The translations under genes and the position numbers were made by a program. From assembly GCF_034119425.1 (NCBI RefSeq), contig NZ_JAWUEL010000001.1, positions 1-64,000 on the forward strand: a DNA stretch of 64,000 bases, given 5' to 3'. Within the stretch, counting starts at the first letter, position 1. The number at the start of each line of letters is the position of its first letter. The notes under the pieces were generated by a model, which did no database searches, was not told the origin of the DNA, and was given only the letters and a program-made list of their open reading frames with translations. Source of the DNA: Actinotignum schaalii_C. GTDB lineage: Bacteria > Actinomycetota > Actinomycetes > Actinomycetales > Actinomycetaceae. Below, piece by piece: positions 27,721-36,087 of this stretch.

Positions 27721-27747
27721 GGGGTGGAGGTTCAAATCCCCCACCCC
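27721..27747 (-). repeat. Hairpin between rpmA and obgE with a tRNA T-arm look
   Basis: In the operon's RNA, a 10-bp stem (GGGGTGGGGG against CCTCCACCCC, with one G-U pair) closes a 7-nt loop. On the plus strand the loop reads TTCAAAT, like a tRNA T loop, but no other tRNA arm can be found beside it. It lies within the 181 bp separating rpmA and obgE, so a processing or attenuation element is the simplest reading. Confidence 0.4.
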
Positions 27748-27784
27748 TCATCATAGGTGCGTGCGGCGCTCTGGCCGCTCCACC

Positions 27785-28039
27785 TTAAGCCTGGGTCACG
27801 ACGTCGACGACCTTGCGGTCGCGACGGGTACCGAACTGGACCGTCCCGGCTGCGGTAGCGAACAGGGTGTCATCCTTGCCGCGCCCGACGTTATTGCCCG
27901 GATGGAACTTCGTGCCACGCTGGCGAACGAGAATTTCACCGGCGGATACCACCTGACCGCCGTACCGCTTCACCCCGAGGCGCTGGGCATTGGAGTCGCG
28001 CCCGTTGCGCGAGGAAGAGGCGCCCTTCTTATGTGCCAT
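27785..28039 (-). CDS. rpmA: 50S ribosomal protein L27
   Basis: L27 reaches the peptidyl-transferase centre. The N terminus MAHKKGASSSRNGRDSNAQ is the mature form with no cleavable extension, unlike Firmicutes. The RQRGTKFHPG segment is conserved. It has 84 residues, the normal length. A ribosome-binding site AAGAAGG precedes the ATG. rplU lies 48 bp upstream on the same strand. Confidence 0.98.
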   Translation of the reverse strand: MAHKKGASSSRNGRDSNAQRLGVKRYGGQVVSAGEILVRQRGTKFHPGNNVGRGKDDTLFATAAGTVQFGTRRDRKVVDVVTQA

Positions 28040-28087
28040 CTGTCTACCTTCTTACTATCTCAAAACTAGCTGCTGACGCGGCAGATC

Positions 28088-28393
28088 CTATTGGATGCCG
28101 GTGACCTTGAGGCGGGTCAGGGGCTGACGATGCCCCTGGCGCTTCCGGTAACCCGTCTTATTCTTGAACTTGATGATGGAGATCTTCGGTCCCTTTTCAT
28201 CGCGCACAATTTCCGCGGTAACCTTCGCCGAAATGCCATCGGCAGCCGTGGTGATCTTATCCCCGTCAACGAGCATGATGGGTTCGAGTTCGACGGTATC
28301 GCCGACTTCACCTTCCATCCTGTCAACAACCACGACGGTTCCGACAGAAACCTTTTCCTGACGGCCCCCGGCCTTGACGATCGCGTACACCAC
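28088..28393 (-). CDS. rplU: 50S ribosomal protein L21
   Basis: L21 binds 23S rRNA together with L20. The N terminus VYAIVKAGGRQEKV and the C-terminal KNKTGYRKRQGHRQPLT are hallmarks. The 101-residue length is normal. The start is GTG with AGGAG 5 nt upstream. A 190-bp gap separates it from rne and holds a small GCGCTG/CAGCGC hairpin at 28424-28437, so rplU may have its own promoter or leader. Confidence 0.98.
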   Translation of the reverse strand: MVYAIVKAGGRQEKVSVGTVVVVDRMEGEVGDTVELEPIMLVDGDKITTAADGISAKVTAEIVRDEKGPKISIIKFKNKTGYRKRQGHRQPLTRLKVTGIQ

Positions 28394-28583
28394 GTTTGCT
28401 CCTGTTGATTACGGCTACTTTTCGCGCTGGACAGCGCACTTAAACGACTGAGTGCCTAAGCACCGACCATCTACTTTACTGCGTCGACCCGCTTTCTTAC
28501 AAGTGAGACAGCGCATGAGACCGGCTGTGTGGCTATGGGATGCGCCACGTACCTCCCGGTCGCAGCGCCGTTCCCACTCCGAA

Positions 28584-31001
28584 CTAGCCTCGGGAATTCG
28601 CCGGGAAGCTCAGAACCCCCGCCCCGTTTCCGGTAGAGATGGGACCCGAGGAGACCACGGCGCGGCGTTTAGTGCCACTGCGAGAACCGTTCGCCGGCTC
28701 GCGCGATCCGGTATGGATAGCGGACGACGGCGACACCGTCTTTGCGTGGGAGCTAGGAGAAACGGCCGCGTGCGCGGGGCTCACCACACCGGAAGAAACG
28801 ACCATACCCACCTTCCGCGCGCTACCCGCGCTTGCGGTGCTAGTTCCGGCACCCGCGGTCCCCGTTACTGCGGCATTCTTGGCATCAGCGCCCGGAGTAT
28901 CCACGACCGCCGTCGCGGTACGTGAGCTCCGACGACGGCGCGTCGCGGGCTGCTTCTCAGGTTTTTCCAGCTTCTCAGCTTTTTCTAGCTTCTGTGAATT
29001 CACGGACTTCCCAGATTCAGCGGGCTTACCCGATTGCTCCGACTTGTCCTGATTATCCTGTTTATCCGGCTTCGCGGAATCTTTCTCCTGGCTATCTTTC
29101 TGCTGGGCATCAGCATGGCCGGCAGCGGCGATGGAATTCATCATCTGGACAGCCGCCTCACGCTGCGGTGCCGAGGCCTCCCGCCGATTCTTACGCTTGC
29201 GGGGCGCGTGGGATTCTTCGTTTTCCTCCACCGGGTGGTCGTGAATGATGTAGCCCCGCCCTTCGCAGGCTTCGCAGACGGTCGAGAAAGCCTCCACGAG
29301 TCCCTGCCCCACGCGTTTACGGGTCATCTGCACCAGCCCCAGGGAGGTCACTTCCGCCACCTGGTGACGGGTACGATCCCGCCCGAGACACTCGATAAGC
29401 CGCCGCAACACCAGGTCGCGATTGGACTCCAGAACCATATCGATAAAGTCAATAACCACGATGCCGCCGATATCGCGCAGCCGCAATTGCCGCACGATTT
29501 CTTCGGCCGCTTCCAAATTATTACGGGTTACCGTTTCCTCCAGCGAACCGCCCGATCCGGTGAACTTCCCGGTATTAACATCCACTACCGTCATGGCTTC
29601 GGTGCGGTCAATAACAAGGGTGCCCCCCGAGGGCAGCCACACCTTGCGGTCGAAAGCCTTGGCGAGCTGTTCTTCCACCCGGTAGGCCTCGAAAATATCG
29701 CGGGAGTCATCCCAGCGGCTCACCCGGTCCATGAGTTCGGGAGATAGTTCTTCCACGTAGGTGGAGATTGTCTCCCAGGCATCCTCACCCTGCACGCGCA
29801 GGGAATCGAAATCTTCGTTAAAGATATCGCGGACAACTCGCACAGCCAGTTCCGGTTCGCTCTTGAGAACCTGCGGTGCAGTTTTCGCCGCCTTGGCTTT
29901 ACGCTGAATTTCTTTCCAGCTCTTCGTTAGGCGTTCCACGTCATTCTTGAGCTGCTCCGCGGTAGCACCTTCGGCGGCGGTGCGCACAATGACGCCGTGA
30001 TCTTCCGGCACAATTTCTTTGAGAAGCTTCTTGAGACGCGAGCGTTCCGAATCGGGAAGCTTACGCGAAATACCGGTCATATCCCCACCGGGAACAAGTA
30101 CCAGATGGCGCCCGGCGAGGGTGACCTGGCTGGTCAGCCGCGCACCCTTATGGCCGATAGGATCCTTGGTGACCTGCACAAGCACGGTATCTCCGGACTT
30201 GAGTGCCTGCTCAATCCGGCGGTTCTTGCCGGTAACCCCGGCGGCCTTCCAATCCACTTCGCCGGCATAAAGAACCGCGTTGCGCCCCTTACCGATATCA
30301 ACGAAAGCGGCTTCCATCGAGGGCAGCACATTTTGCACCCGCCCCAGGTACACATTGCCGACCATGGAAATCTGGGTGTGCCGCGCCACGTAGTGCTCCA
30401 CGAGCACATCATCTTCGAGCACCGCGATCTGGTTGAGACCGTCACGTTCCCGCACAATCATGTCGCGTTTAACGGACTCACGCCGCGCCAGGTATTCCAC
30501 CTCGGTGATGGATCCGCGCCGACGGGCCGATCCCTCGCGATTCTCGCGGCGCCGAGCCCGCTTGGCAGCCAGGCGAGTGGAGCCCTTGGGAGCTGCCACC
30601 TCATCATCGGACGAAAGGCTACGACGACGCCTACGGGTGGGCGCTACCGAAGTATCATCCGTTTCCTCGTGGCCGCTTTCTTCAGGGGCTGCGGCGTCGT
30701 TCTGAGAACTTCGAGGCGCGCGGGCGGAAGAATCATGCTCGCCACGTTCACGCCGCCGGGCGCGCCGGGAGGAGGAACTATCGCCGGTATCGGAATCTGC
30801 GCCAGCGGAGGAATCGTCATCAATGAGGTAGGTTACCCGGATAGCATTGGCAGCATCGGGTTCCTGGAAGAGTGGAAGATCCGTATTAATACGGAAGCGC
30901 GGGATCTCCACCGCCTCTTCTTCGGGTACCGGAATAAAAAACGGACTTGCCGCAGCCGCACTCACGGTGCCATGCTCCGACGGGGTGGCTTCTTTCGCCA
31001 T
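28584..31001 (-). CDS. rne: Ribonuclease E/G
   Basis: This endoribonuclease processes rRNA and degrades mRNA. The acidic N-terminal arm (about 190 residues) precedes the S1 domain (MVGNVYLGRVQNVLPSMEAAFVDIG). The RNase H-like and DNase I-like catalytic parts follow (GGIVVIDFIDM holds a catalytic Asp), and the zinc-link CEACEGRG is present. The C-terminal 200 residues are disordered and rich in Lys, Ser and Ala. I chose ATG 31001 (805 residues); an in-frame start at 31076 adds an arginine-rich piece and has no advantage. rne is upstream of rplU-rpmA-obgE. Confidence 0.94.
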   Translation of the reverse strand: MAKEATPSEHGTVSAAAASPFFIPVPEEEAVEIPRFRINTDLPLFQEPDAANAIRVTYLIDDDSSAGADSDTGDSSSSRRARRRERGEHDSSARAPRSSQNDAAAPEESGHEETDDTSVAPTRRRRRSLSSDDEVAAPKGSTRLAAKRARRRENREGSARRRGSITEVEYLARRESVKRDMIVRERDGLNQIAVLEDDVLVEHYVARHTQISMVGNVYLGRVQNVLPSMEAAFVDIGKGRNAVLYAGEVDWKAAGVTGKNRRIEQALKSGDTVLVQVTKDPIGHKGARLTSQVTLAGRHLVLVPGGDMTGISRKLPDSERSRLKKLLKEIVPEDHGVIVRTAAEGATAEQLKNDVERLTKSWKEIQRKAKAAKTAPQVLKSEPELAVRVVRDIFNEDFDSLRVQGEDAWETISTYVEELSPELMDRVSRWDDSRDIFEAYRVEEQLAKAFDRKVWLPSGGTLVIDRTEAMTVVDVNTGKFTGSGGSLEETVTRNNLEAAEEIVRQLRLRDIGGIVVIDFIDMVLESNRDLVLRRLIECLGRDRTRHQVAEVTSLGLVQMTRKRVGQGLVEAFSTVCEACEGRGYIIHDHPVEENEESHAPRKRKNRREASAPQREAAVQMMNSIAAAGHADAQQKDSQEKDSAKPDKQDNQDKSEQSGKPAESGKSVNSQKLEKAEKLEKPEKQPATRRRRSSRTATAVVDTPGADAKNAAVTGTAGAGTSTASAGSARKVGMVVSSGVVSPAHAAVSPSSHAKTVSPSSAIHTGSREPANGSRSGTKRRAVVSSGPISTGNGAGVLSFPANSRG

Positions 31002-31183
31002 TCGTCTACACTTCCCGACAGGCGCGCACCCCGTATCCCATGCGGGCCTGTCACCATTGCGGCCGATGCCGCGCAAGCATATCCACGTTCGAGGGCATAT
31101 CCGGCGCTCATCATCTGCCGGCCAAGTTCTTCATTGCCTCGAACCCCCGGGGCGATACGGTAGCACCCGGTACACTGATACCG

Positions 31184-31189
31184 ATTCTA
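31184..31189 (-). promoter_or_regulatory. Candidate -10 for rne
   Basis: TAGAAT on the minus strand, with TG just before it, would start rne mRNA about 175 nt before the ATG. I see no matching -35, so this is tentative. Confidence 0.3.
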
Positions 31190-31200
31190 CATGAGGAGAC

Positions 31201-31307
31201 CTAGGCTGGCGCTGGGAGCTTCCCGAAAACTCCGCAAGGCCAGCTAGCGACCGGAACCTACCATCACCACCACAGAAGCCATCCCGGGACTTTCGTCCCT
31301 ATTTTTT
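31201..31307 (+). ncRNA. Possible small RNA: structured stretch ending in a terminator
   Basis: In the space between the divergent rne and cydA, bases 31201-31210 and 31239-31247 can form a 9-bp bulged stem. A 5-bp hairpin GGGAC/GTCCC with a TTTC loop follows at 31286-31299, then TATTTTTT. That is a rho-independent terminator on the plus strand, yet no plus-strand gene ends there. A small RNA or a prematurely ended leader would explain it. I found no promoter with both boxes, so the 5' end is unknown. Confidence 0.3.
31286..31307 (+). terminator. Orphan rho-independent terminator upstream of cydA
   Basis: Stem GGGAC-TTTC-GTCCC (31286-31299) is followed by TATTTTTT. The stem is short but this is one of few T-tracted hairpins in the window. 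It lies before the palindrome and the cydA start. Confidence 0.45.
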
Positions 31308-31325
31308 GAGAGGTGTCGCTAACCT

Positions 31326-31343
31326 ATGTGCCAGATGGCACAT
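31326..31343. promoter_or_regulatory. CRP/GlxR-type operator candidate upstream of cydA
   Basis: ATGTGCC-AGAT-GGCACAT is a perfect 18-bp palindrome. Its TGTG-N8-CACA spacing is that of CRP/GlxR sites in actinobacteria, whose consensus is TGTGA-N6-TCACA. It differs by having C/G instead of A/T at the fifth positions. It lies 155 bp before the cydA start. CRP-family control of cydAB is established in mycobacteria and corynebacteria; applying it here is inference. Confidence 0.5.
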
Positions 31344-31497
31344 GAGCACCGGGCCGGACAAAAGTCCCTCGTGTTCGATACCTCTTATTGCCGCGCGGGT
31401 GAGTAGGATCGAGGGTGAAAAAATGATCGCGCCGCTACGGGACCACCGCGGCGATCCACGCGCGATCACACGTGTTACACATCGGAAAGGTGAAAAG

Positions 31498-33003
31498 GTG
31501 GATCCGATCACCCTTGCGCGATGGCAGTTCGGTATTACAACCGTCTACCACTGGCTTCAGGTGCCCCTGACCATTGGCCTGTCTGTCATCGTGGCGTACA
31601 TGCAAACTAAGGCCCGCAAAACGGGCGATCCGAAGTGGCAGCGGATCACCGATTTCTTCGGCAAGATCCTGCTCATTAACTTCGCGCTCGGCGTTGCCAC
31701 CGGTATCGTGCAGGAATTCCAGTTCGGCTTGAACTGGTCGGAGTACTCGCGTTTCGTCGGTGACATCTTCGGTGCCCCGCTCGCTTTCGAGGCCCTCCTG
31801 GCGTTCTTCCTGGAGTCCACGTTCCTCGGATTGTGGATCTTCGGCAAGGGCCGCCTCTCCCCCAAGGTCCACAACCTGACCATCTGGCTTTTCGCTGTGG
31901 GTACCGTAGTTTCCTCCGCATGGATTTTGGCTGCGAACTCCTTCATGCAGGATCCGCACGGCGCGGTCTTCAACCCTGAAACCGGGCGTGCGGAACTGGA
32001 CGGCATGGGGGGCTTCATCAGCCTCTTCGCCAATACCACCTGGGTGCTCACCTTCCTCCATGCCATGGGCGCCGCATTCACGCTGGCCGGCGTTCTGGTA
32101 GCCGGCTTCGCCTTCTGGTGGATGGCCCGCTCTATTCGCCTCTCCGGCAACGAAGTCGAAGCGCGCGAATACTGGAAACCCACCGCTAAAATTGGTCTCA
32201 AGGTCACTCTGGTCGCCGCGATTATTGCCGCCCTGTCCGGCCACTACATGGGTCAGCACCTCGGCGTGATCCAGCCTCCCAAGGCCGCGGCCATGATGGG
32301 CGTGTGCCAAGGTGAAGAAAACGCCAAGCTTTCCCTTGTTATGTGGGGCAATAGCTGCGAGGATGCTACCTCCATCTACGTTCCGATTCCCGGCCTGGAA
32401 TCCTTCATGATGACCAACCACTGGTCCGGTCCCGAATCGCGCCTAGAATCCATCAGCGAAGCCAATGAGCGCGTGCGTGACCGCATTCACCAGATGGAGA
32501 ACGTCAACGCTGAGCTCGTGGAGAAGTTCGATACCGCGTTCGAGAACCGGCAGGTCACTCCGAATGTTTTGGCTTCCTACTATTCCTTCCGCGTCATGGT
32601 CGGTGTTGGGATGCTCGATCTGCTCATTGCTGTTCTTGGCCTGTGGGTGCTGCGCGGGGATCGCATTATGCGCTCGGAAAGCTGGGGCAAGTTCTGGCTG
32701 TGGATGATTCCACTGCAATTCGTGGCGAATTCCGCGGGGTGGATCCTTACCGAAATCGGCCGCCAGCCGTGGATCGTGTACCCAACCCAAATCGACGGTG
32801 TCCTCCTCATGACGGATCTGGGTGTATCCCACTCCGTCAACGGTGGCAGCGTCGCTTTCTCCCTGACCACCTTCACGGTGCTCTACTCGGCACTCGGCGT
32901 AGTGTGGATCTGGCTTCTGGGCCGCTACCTGCGCGAGGGTATCAATACCCACAAGAAGGTCGTCGAATACGATGCGAAATCTACCCCGAATTTCGTTTAC
33001 TAG
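31498..33003 (+). CDS. cydA: Cytochrome bd ubiquinol/menaquinol oxidase subunit I
   Basis: CydA carries the haem groups of the high-affinity terminal oxidase. The N terminus ITLARWQFGITTVYHWLQVPL includes the axial histidine. The haem-ligand region FLESTFLGLWIFG holds conserved glutamates, and GRQPWIVYPTQ is a family hallmark. The 501-residue length is normal. I placed the start at GTG 31498: a GGAAAGG site precedes it, and the protein begins VDPITLARW, like other CydA. An in-frame extension back to 31306 is not supported. cydB follows 9 bp after the stop. Confidence 0.96.
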   Translation: MDPITLARWQFGITTVYHWLQVPLTIGLSVIVAYMQTKARKTGDPKWQRITDFFGKILLINFALGVATGIVQEFQFGLNWSEYSRFVGDIFGAPLAFEALLAFFLESTFLGLWIFGKGRLSPKVHNLTIWLFAVGTVVSSAWILAANSFMQDPHGAVFNPETGRAELDGMGGFISLFANTTWVLTFLHAMGAAFTLAGVLVAGFAFWWMARSIRLSGNEVEAREYWKPTAKIGLKVTLVAAIIAALSGHYMGQHLGVIQPPKAAAMMGVCQGEENAKLSLVMWGNSCEDATSIYVPIPGLESFMMTNHWSGPESRLESISEANERVRDRIHQMENVNAELVEKFDTAFENRQVTPNVLASYYSFRVMVGVGMLDLLIAVLGLWVLRGDRIMRSESWGKFWLWMIPLQFVANSAGWILTEIGRQPWIVYPTQIDGVLLMTDLGVSHSVNGGSVAFSLTTFTVLYSALGVVWIWLLGRYLREGINTHKKVVEYDAKSTPNFVY

Positions 33004-33012
33004 GAGGACCTC

Positions 33013-34140
33013 ATGGAACAAACATTTTTGATGACACTGTGGTTCATCCTCGTAGCGGTCCTGTGGATTGGTTTCCTCGCTCTGGAGGGCTTCGGCTACG
33101 GCGTTGGGATGTTCCTCAAGACGTTTGCTCGTAACGAACGCGAACGTCGCGCGATGATCAACTCGATCGGCCCCCACTGGGATGGCAACGAAGTATGGCT
33201 GCTCACCGCGGGTGGTGCCACTTTCGCGGCGTTCCCGGAATGGTACGCCACTATGTTCTCGGGCATGTACATTGCGCTCGTCCTTGTGCTCGTCTGCCTT
33301 ATTATCCGAATCTGCGCTCTGGAATGGCGCAAGATGATCCGCACCGAGCGCTGGCGTAATACCTGGGACACCCTGCACTGCATCGTGTCGTGGATTGTAT
33401 CGATCCTCTTCGGGGTGGCTTTTGCCAACCTCGTGGCCGGGATGAAAATCGAAGTGGGCAACTACTCCTCCGGTGAGTTCGTGGCCGTGGCACCCGATGC
33501 TGTTACCTGGGAAGCGCTTGCGGATAACCATCACTACCTAACCGGCGGGTTCTTCTCACTGCTCACGCCTTTCACCATCCTGGGCGGTTTGGTCACCCTC
33601 TCGCTCTTCTTCAGCCACGGAGCGCTGTGGCTCTCGATTAAGACGGCCGGTGAACTCCAATTGCGTTCCATTAACTTGGCTAAGCGCACCACCGTGATCT
33701 CCACCGCGATTACCGCGGTCTGGGCTCTGTGGGCCTACTTCGTGTACAGCTCGCAAGCTCTGGCGATTATCCCGCTGGCTATCTGCGCGGTGCTCCTCAT
33801 CGCGACCGTGGCAGCCACCTGGGCTAACCGGGAGATTCTCGCGTTTGGGTTGCACTTCGCGGCTATTGCCGCGGCGGTGTCCACCATCTTCGCGATGATG
33901 GTTCCCTATGTCATGAAGTCGTCGATCAACGAGGCATACTCCCTCACGATCGCGCAAGCTTCGGCTACTGCGCCGACGCAAACCATCATGACCATTGCGG
34001 CACTTATTTTCGTTCCGATCGTCCTCGGTTACACGGTGTGGGCATACTCCGTGTTCCGCCGGCGCATTGACGCTGGGCAAATTCCCGAGGAACCCGTGGG
34101 ATTGGAACCGAAGAAGATCCGCGAGTTCGAGATTCGCTAA
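33013..34140 (+). CDS. cydB: Cytochrome bd oxidase subunit II
   Basis: CydB is the second membrane subunit of cytochrome bd. The first helix WFILVAVLWIGFLALEGFGYGVGMFL and the GPHWDGNEVWLLTAGGATFAAFP-type segment (GNEVWLL) are diagnostic. About eight membrane helices are visible over 375 residues, close to the normal length. The ribosome-binding site GGAGG precedes the ATG. The pair cydAB ends at a strong hairpin. Confidence 0.97.
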   Translation: MEQTFLMTLWFILVAVLWIGFLALEGFGYGVGMFLKTFARNERERRAMINSIGPHWDGNEVWLLTAGGATFAAFPEWYATMFSGMYIALVLVLVCLIIRICALEWRKMIRTERWRNTWDTLHCIVSWIVSILFGVAFANLVAGMKIEVGNYSSGEFVAVAPDAVTWEALADNHHYLTGGFFSLLTPFTILGGLVTLSLFFSHGALWLSIKTAGELQLRSINLAKRTTVISTAITAVWALWAYFVYSSQALAIIPLAICAVLLIATVAATWANREILAFGLHFAAIAAAVSTIFAMMVPYVMKSSINEAYSLTIAQASATAPTQTIMTIAALIFVPIVLGYTVWAYSVFRRRIDAGQIPEEPVGLEPKKIREFEIR

Positions 34141-34155
34141 GTAGCACGTGAGACC

Positions 34156-34192
34156 GGGAGGCCGCGCGCACGCACCGTGCGCGCGGCCTCCC
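34156..34192 (+). terminator. 17-bp GC-rich terminator after cydB
   Basis: Bases 34156-34172 and 34176-34192 are perfect complements (GGGAGGCCGCGCGCACG) with a 3-nt CAC loop. No T-tract follows. It separates cydAB from cydDC, which implies that cydDC has its own promoter in 34193-34341. Confidence 0.7.
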
Positions 34193-34341
34193 CTCATAAG
34201 GCAGCCTCTCATCCGCACTCTCGGATCCTTGGGCCCTGAAATGCCGTACTTCCACTGCGGGGCATAGTCCGCAGTTAAACGGGGTGATCCAGCGTCATAC
34301 TCAGGGCCGGGCTACCATGACAGCAGTGTCCAAGGAGAAGA

Positions 34342-36087
34342 ATGAAGCCCGTTGATTCTCGACTTATGAAATTCGCGCCCACGGCGCGCCGCTACGTTGC
34401 CTTGCTCGGCGGAGTTGGTTTTCTGGAAACAGCCCTCGTGCTTGCACAATGCTTCTTTATTGCCGCCTCCGTTGCGCCGGTGGCAGACGGCGATCTCACC
34501 TTCCGTGACATCGGCTGGCCGGTATTCGGGGTCGCGGCTGCCTTCACCGCTCGCAGTGTTCTTATCTATATCCGCGAGTCCTACGGCCATCGCGCCGCGC
34601 TGCGCACCATCGCTAATCTGCGCGCCCGGGTACTACGCCGGGCTGGTGACCTGGGCGACCGCTGGCTCGCCTCCGGTAACACCTCCACCACGGTTACCCT
34701 GGTGACCTCCGGACTGGATGATTTGGAACCCTATTTCGTCAAATTCCTCCCCCAGCTCATCCTCACCTGCACGGTTACGCCTTTCGCACTCGTTGTTATC
34801 CTTTTCCTCGATTGGGTGAGCGCCATTGCCATCGTGGCCTGTATTCCACTCATCCCCATTTTCATGATCCTTATCGGGCGCATGACCCAGGCATTTTCCA
34901 ATGAACGCCTCGCCTCCATGCAGCGCCTGGGCCAGCAGCTCCTTGACCTTTTGGGTGGTCTGAGCACTCTCAAAGCACTCGGGCGCGAAGAAGGCCCGGC
35001 CCGGCGCGTCAAGCACCTCGGGGATGACTACGCCAAGAAAACACTCCAAACTCTTTACATCGCCTTCCTCTCCGGCGCGGTGCTGGAATTCCTTGCCACG
35101 CTATCCACCGCTCTCGTTGCGGTGGAGGTAGGCCTGCGCATGGTGGCCGGAAATGTCTCCCTTTTCACCGGGCTGACGATTATCATGCTCACCCCGGAAG
35201 TCTTCAAACCGCTGCGGGAAGTAGGCACCCAATTCCATGCGTCCTCCAACGGAGTAGCGGCTTCTGCTCAGGTCTTTGACCTGCTTGAGCAGCCCCTCCC
35301 GGTGGAAGATGGCACGGTTGAGTGCCCCGATCTGGCCAATACCCCTATCACGATCCGTGATCTCTCGGTTCTTGCACCGGGCCGTGATACTATCGCGCCC
35401 GCGCAGCTAAACGCGGATATTCTTCCCGGGCACGTGACGGCTTTACGGGGTGCCTCCGGTTCCGGAAAAACAACAACGGCAAATGTTCTCCTCCGCTTCA
35501 TTGCCCCCGATAGCGGAACCGTGCATATCGGCACCACCCCGCTCGAAAATATCCGCCAAGAAAGCTTGTGGCAGCAGGTGTCCTGGGTTTCCCAGCGCCC
35601 GGTAATCGTGCCGGGAACCGTAGCGGAAAATATCGGGGTGACTCCGGGCCCAGCCCTGGAACGAGCCGCGGCCCTCGCCGGTTTTGACGAGGTCATCGCC
35701 GAACTTCCGGAAGGGTGGAATACCTTTATCGGGCAGGGCGGCGTGGGTCTTTCCGTGGGCCAGCGACAGCGCCTTGCCCTCACTCGTGCCCTGGTGTCTG
35801 AGCGCCCCCTCGTGCTTCTCGACGAGCCTTCCGCCCACCTGGATGCTCGCAGCGAACGGCGCGTCGTCGAATCAGTTGCGCATCTACGTGCGCAGGGACG
35901 AACCGTTATCGTTATCGCTCACCGCACCGCGCTTCTCGACCTCGCCGATGCGGTTATTGATGTAGTGTCAACGACGGCGCAACCGGCTGCCACATCTCCC
36001 GGCACCGCACGGCCGGTCACGGAGTCCGCCCCCGCACCATCCGCCGCCGCGCCCGCTAACTCCCAGACAACCGAGGTGACCAAGTGA
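34342..36087 (+). CDS. cydD: Thiol reductant ABC exporter subunit CydD
   Basis: CydDC exports glutathione or cysteine and is needed to assemble cytochrome bd. This half has six N-terminal membrane helices (about residues 20-310), then an ATPase with Walker A GASGSGKTTTANVL, signature LSVGQRQRLALTRAL and Walker B PLVLLDEPSAHLD, and the H-loop VIAHRTALL. The last 35 residues are Ala/Pro/Thr-rich. AAGGAG precedes the ATG. The stop overlaps the cydC start (GTGA). It could be mistaken for a generic ABC exporter, but its place beside cydAB fixes the role. Confidence 0.93.
   Translation: MKPVDSRLMKFAPTARRYVALLGGVGFLETALVLAQCFFIAASVAPVADGDLTFRDIGWPVFGVAAAFTARSVLIYIRESYGHRAALRTIANLRARVLRRAGDLGDRWLASGNTSTTVTLVTSGLDDLEPYFVKFLPQLILTCTVTPFALVVILFLDWVSAIAIVACIPLIPIFMILIGRMTQAFSNERLASMQRLGQQLLDLLGGLSTLKALGREEGPARRVKHLGDDYAKKTLQTLYIAFLSGAVLEFLATLSTALVAVEVGLRMVAGNVSLFTGLTIIMLTPEVFKPLREVGTQFHASSNGVAASAQVFDLLEQPLPVEDGTVECPDLANTPITIRDLSVLAPGRDTIAPAQLNADILPGHVTALRGASGSGKTTTANVLLRFIAPDSGTVHIGTTPLENIRQESLWQQVSWVSQRPVIVPGTVAENIGVTPGPALERAAALAGFDEVIAELPEGWNTFIGQGGVGLSVGQRQRLALTRALVSERPLVLLDEPSAHLDARSERRVVESVAHLRAQGRTVIVIAHRTALLDLADAVIDVVSTTAQPAATSPGTARPVTESAPAPSAAAPANSQTTEVTK

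Noticed and set aside
27660..27752. A tRNA gene between obgE and rpmA
   Set aside because: Only a T-arm-like hairpin is present; no acceptor, D or anticodon arm can be folded upstream at proper distances, and the end is TCA rather than CCA.
31306..31497. A 64-residue N-terminal extension of CydA
   Set aside because: CydA begins close to the first helix; the GTG at 31498 has a ribosome-binding site, and the upstream bases include the palindromic operator candidate.
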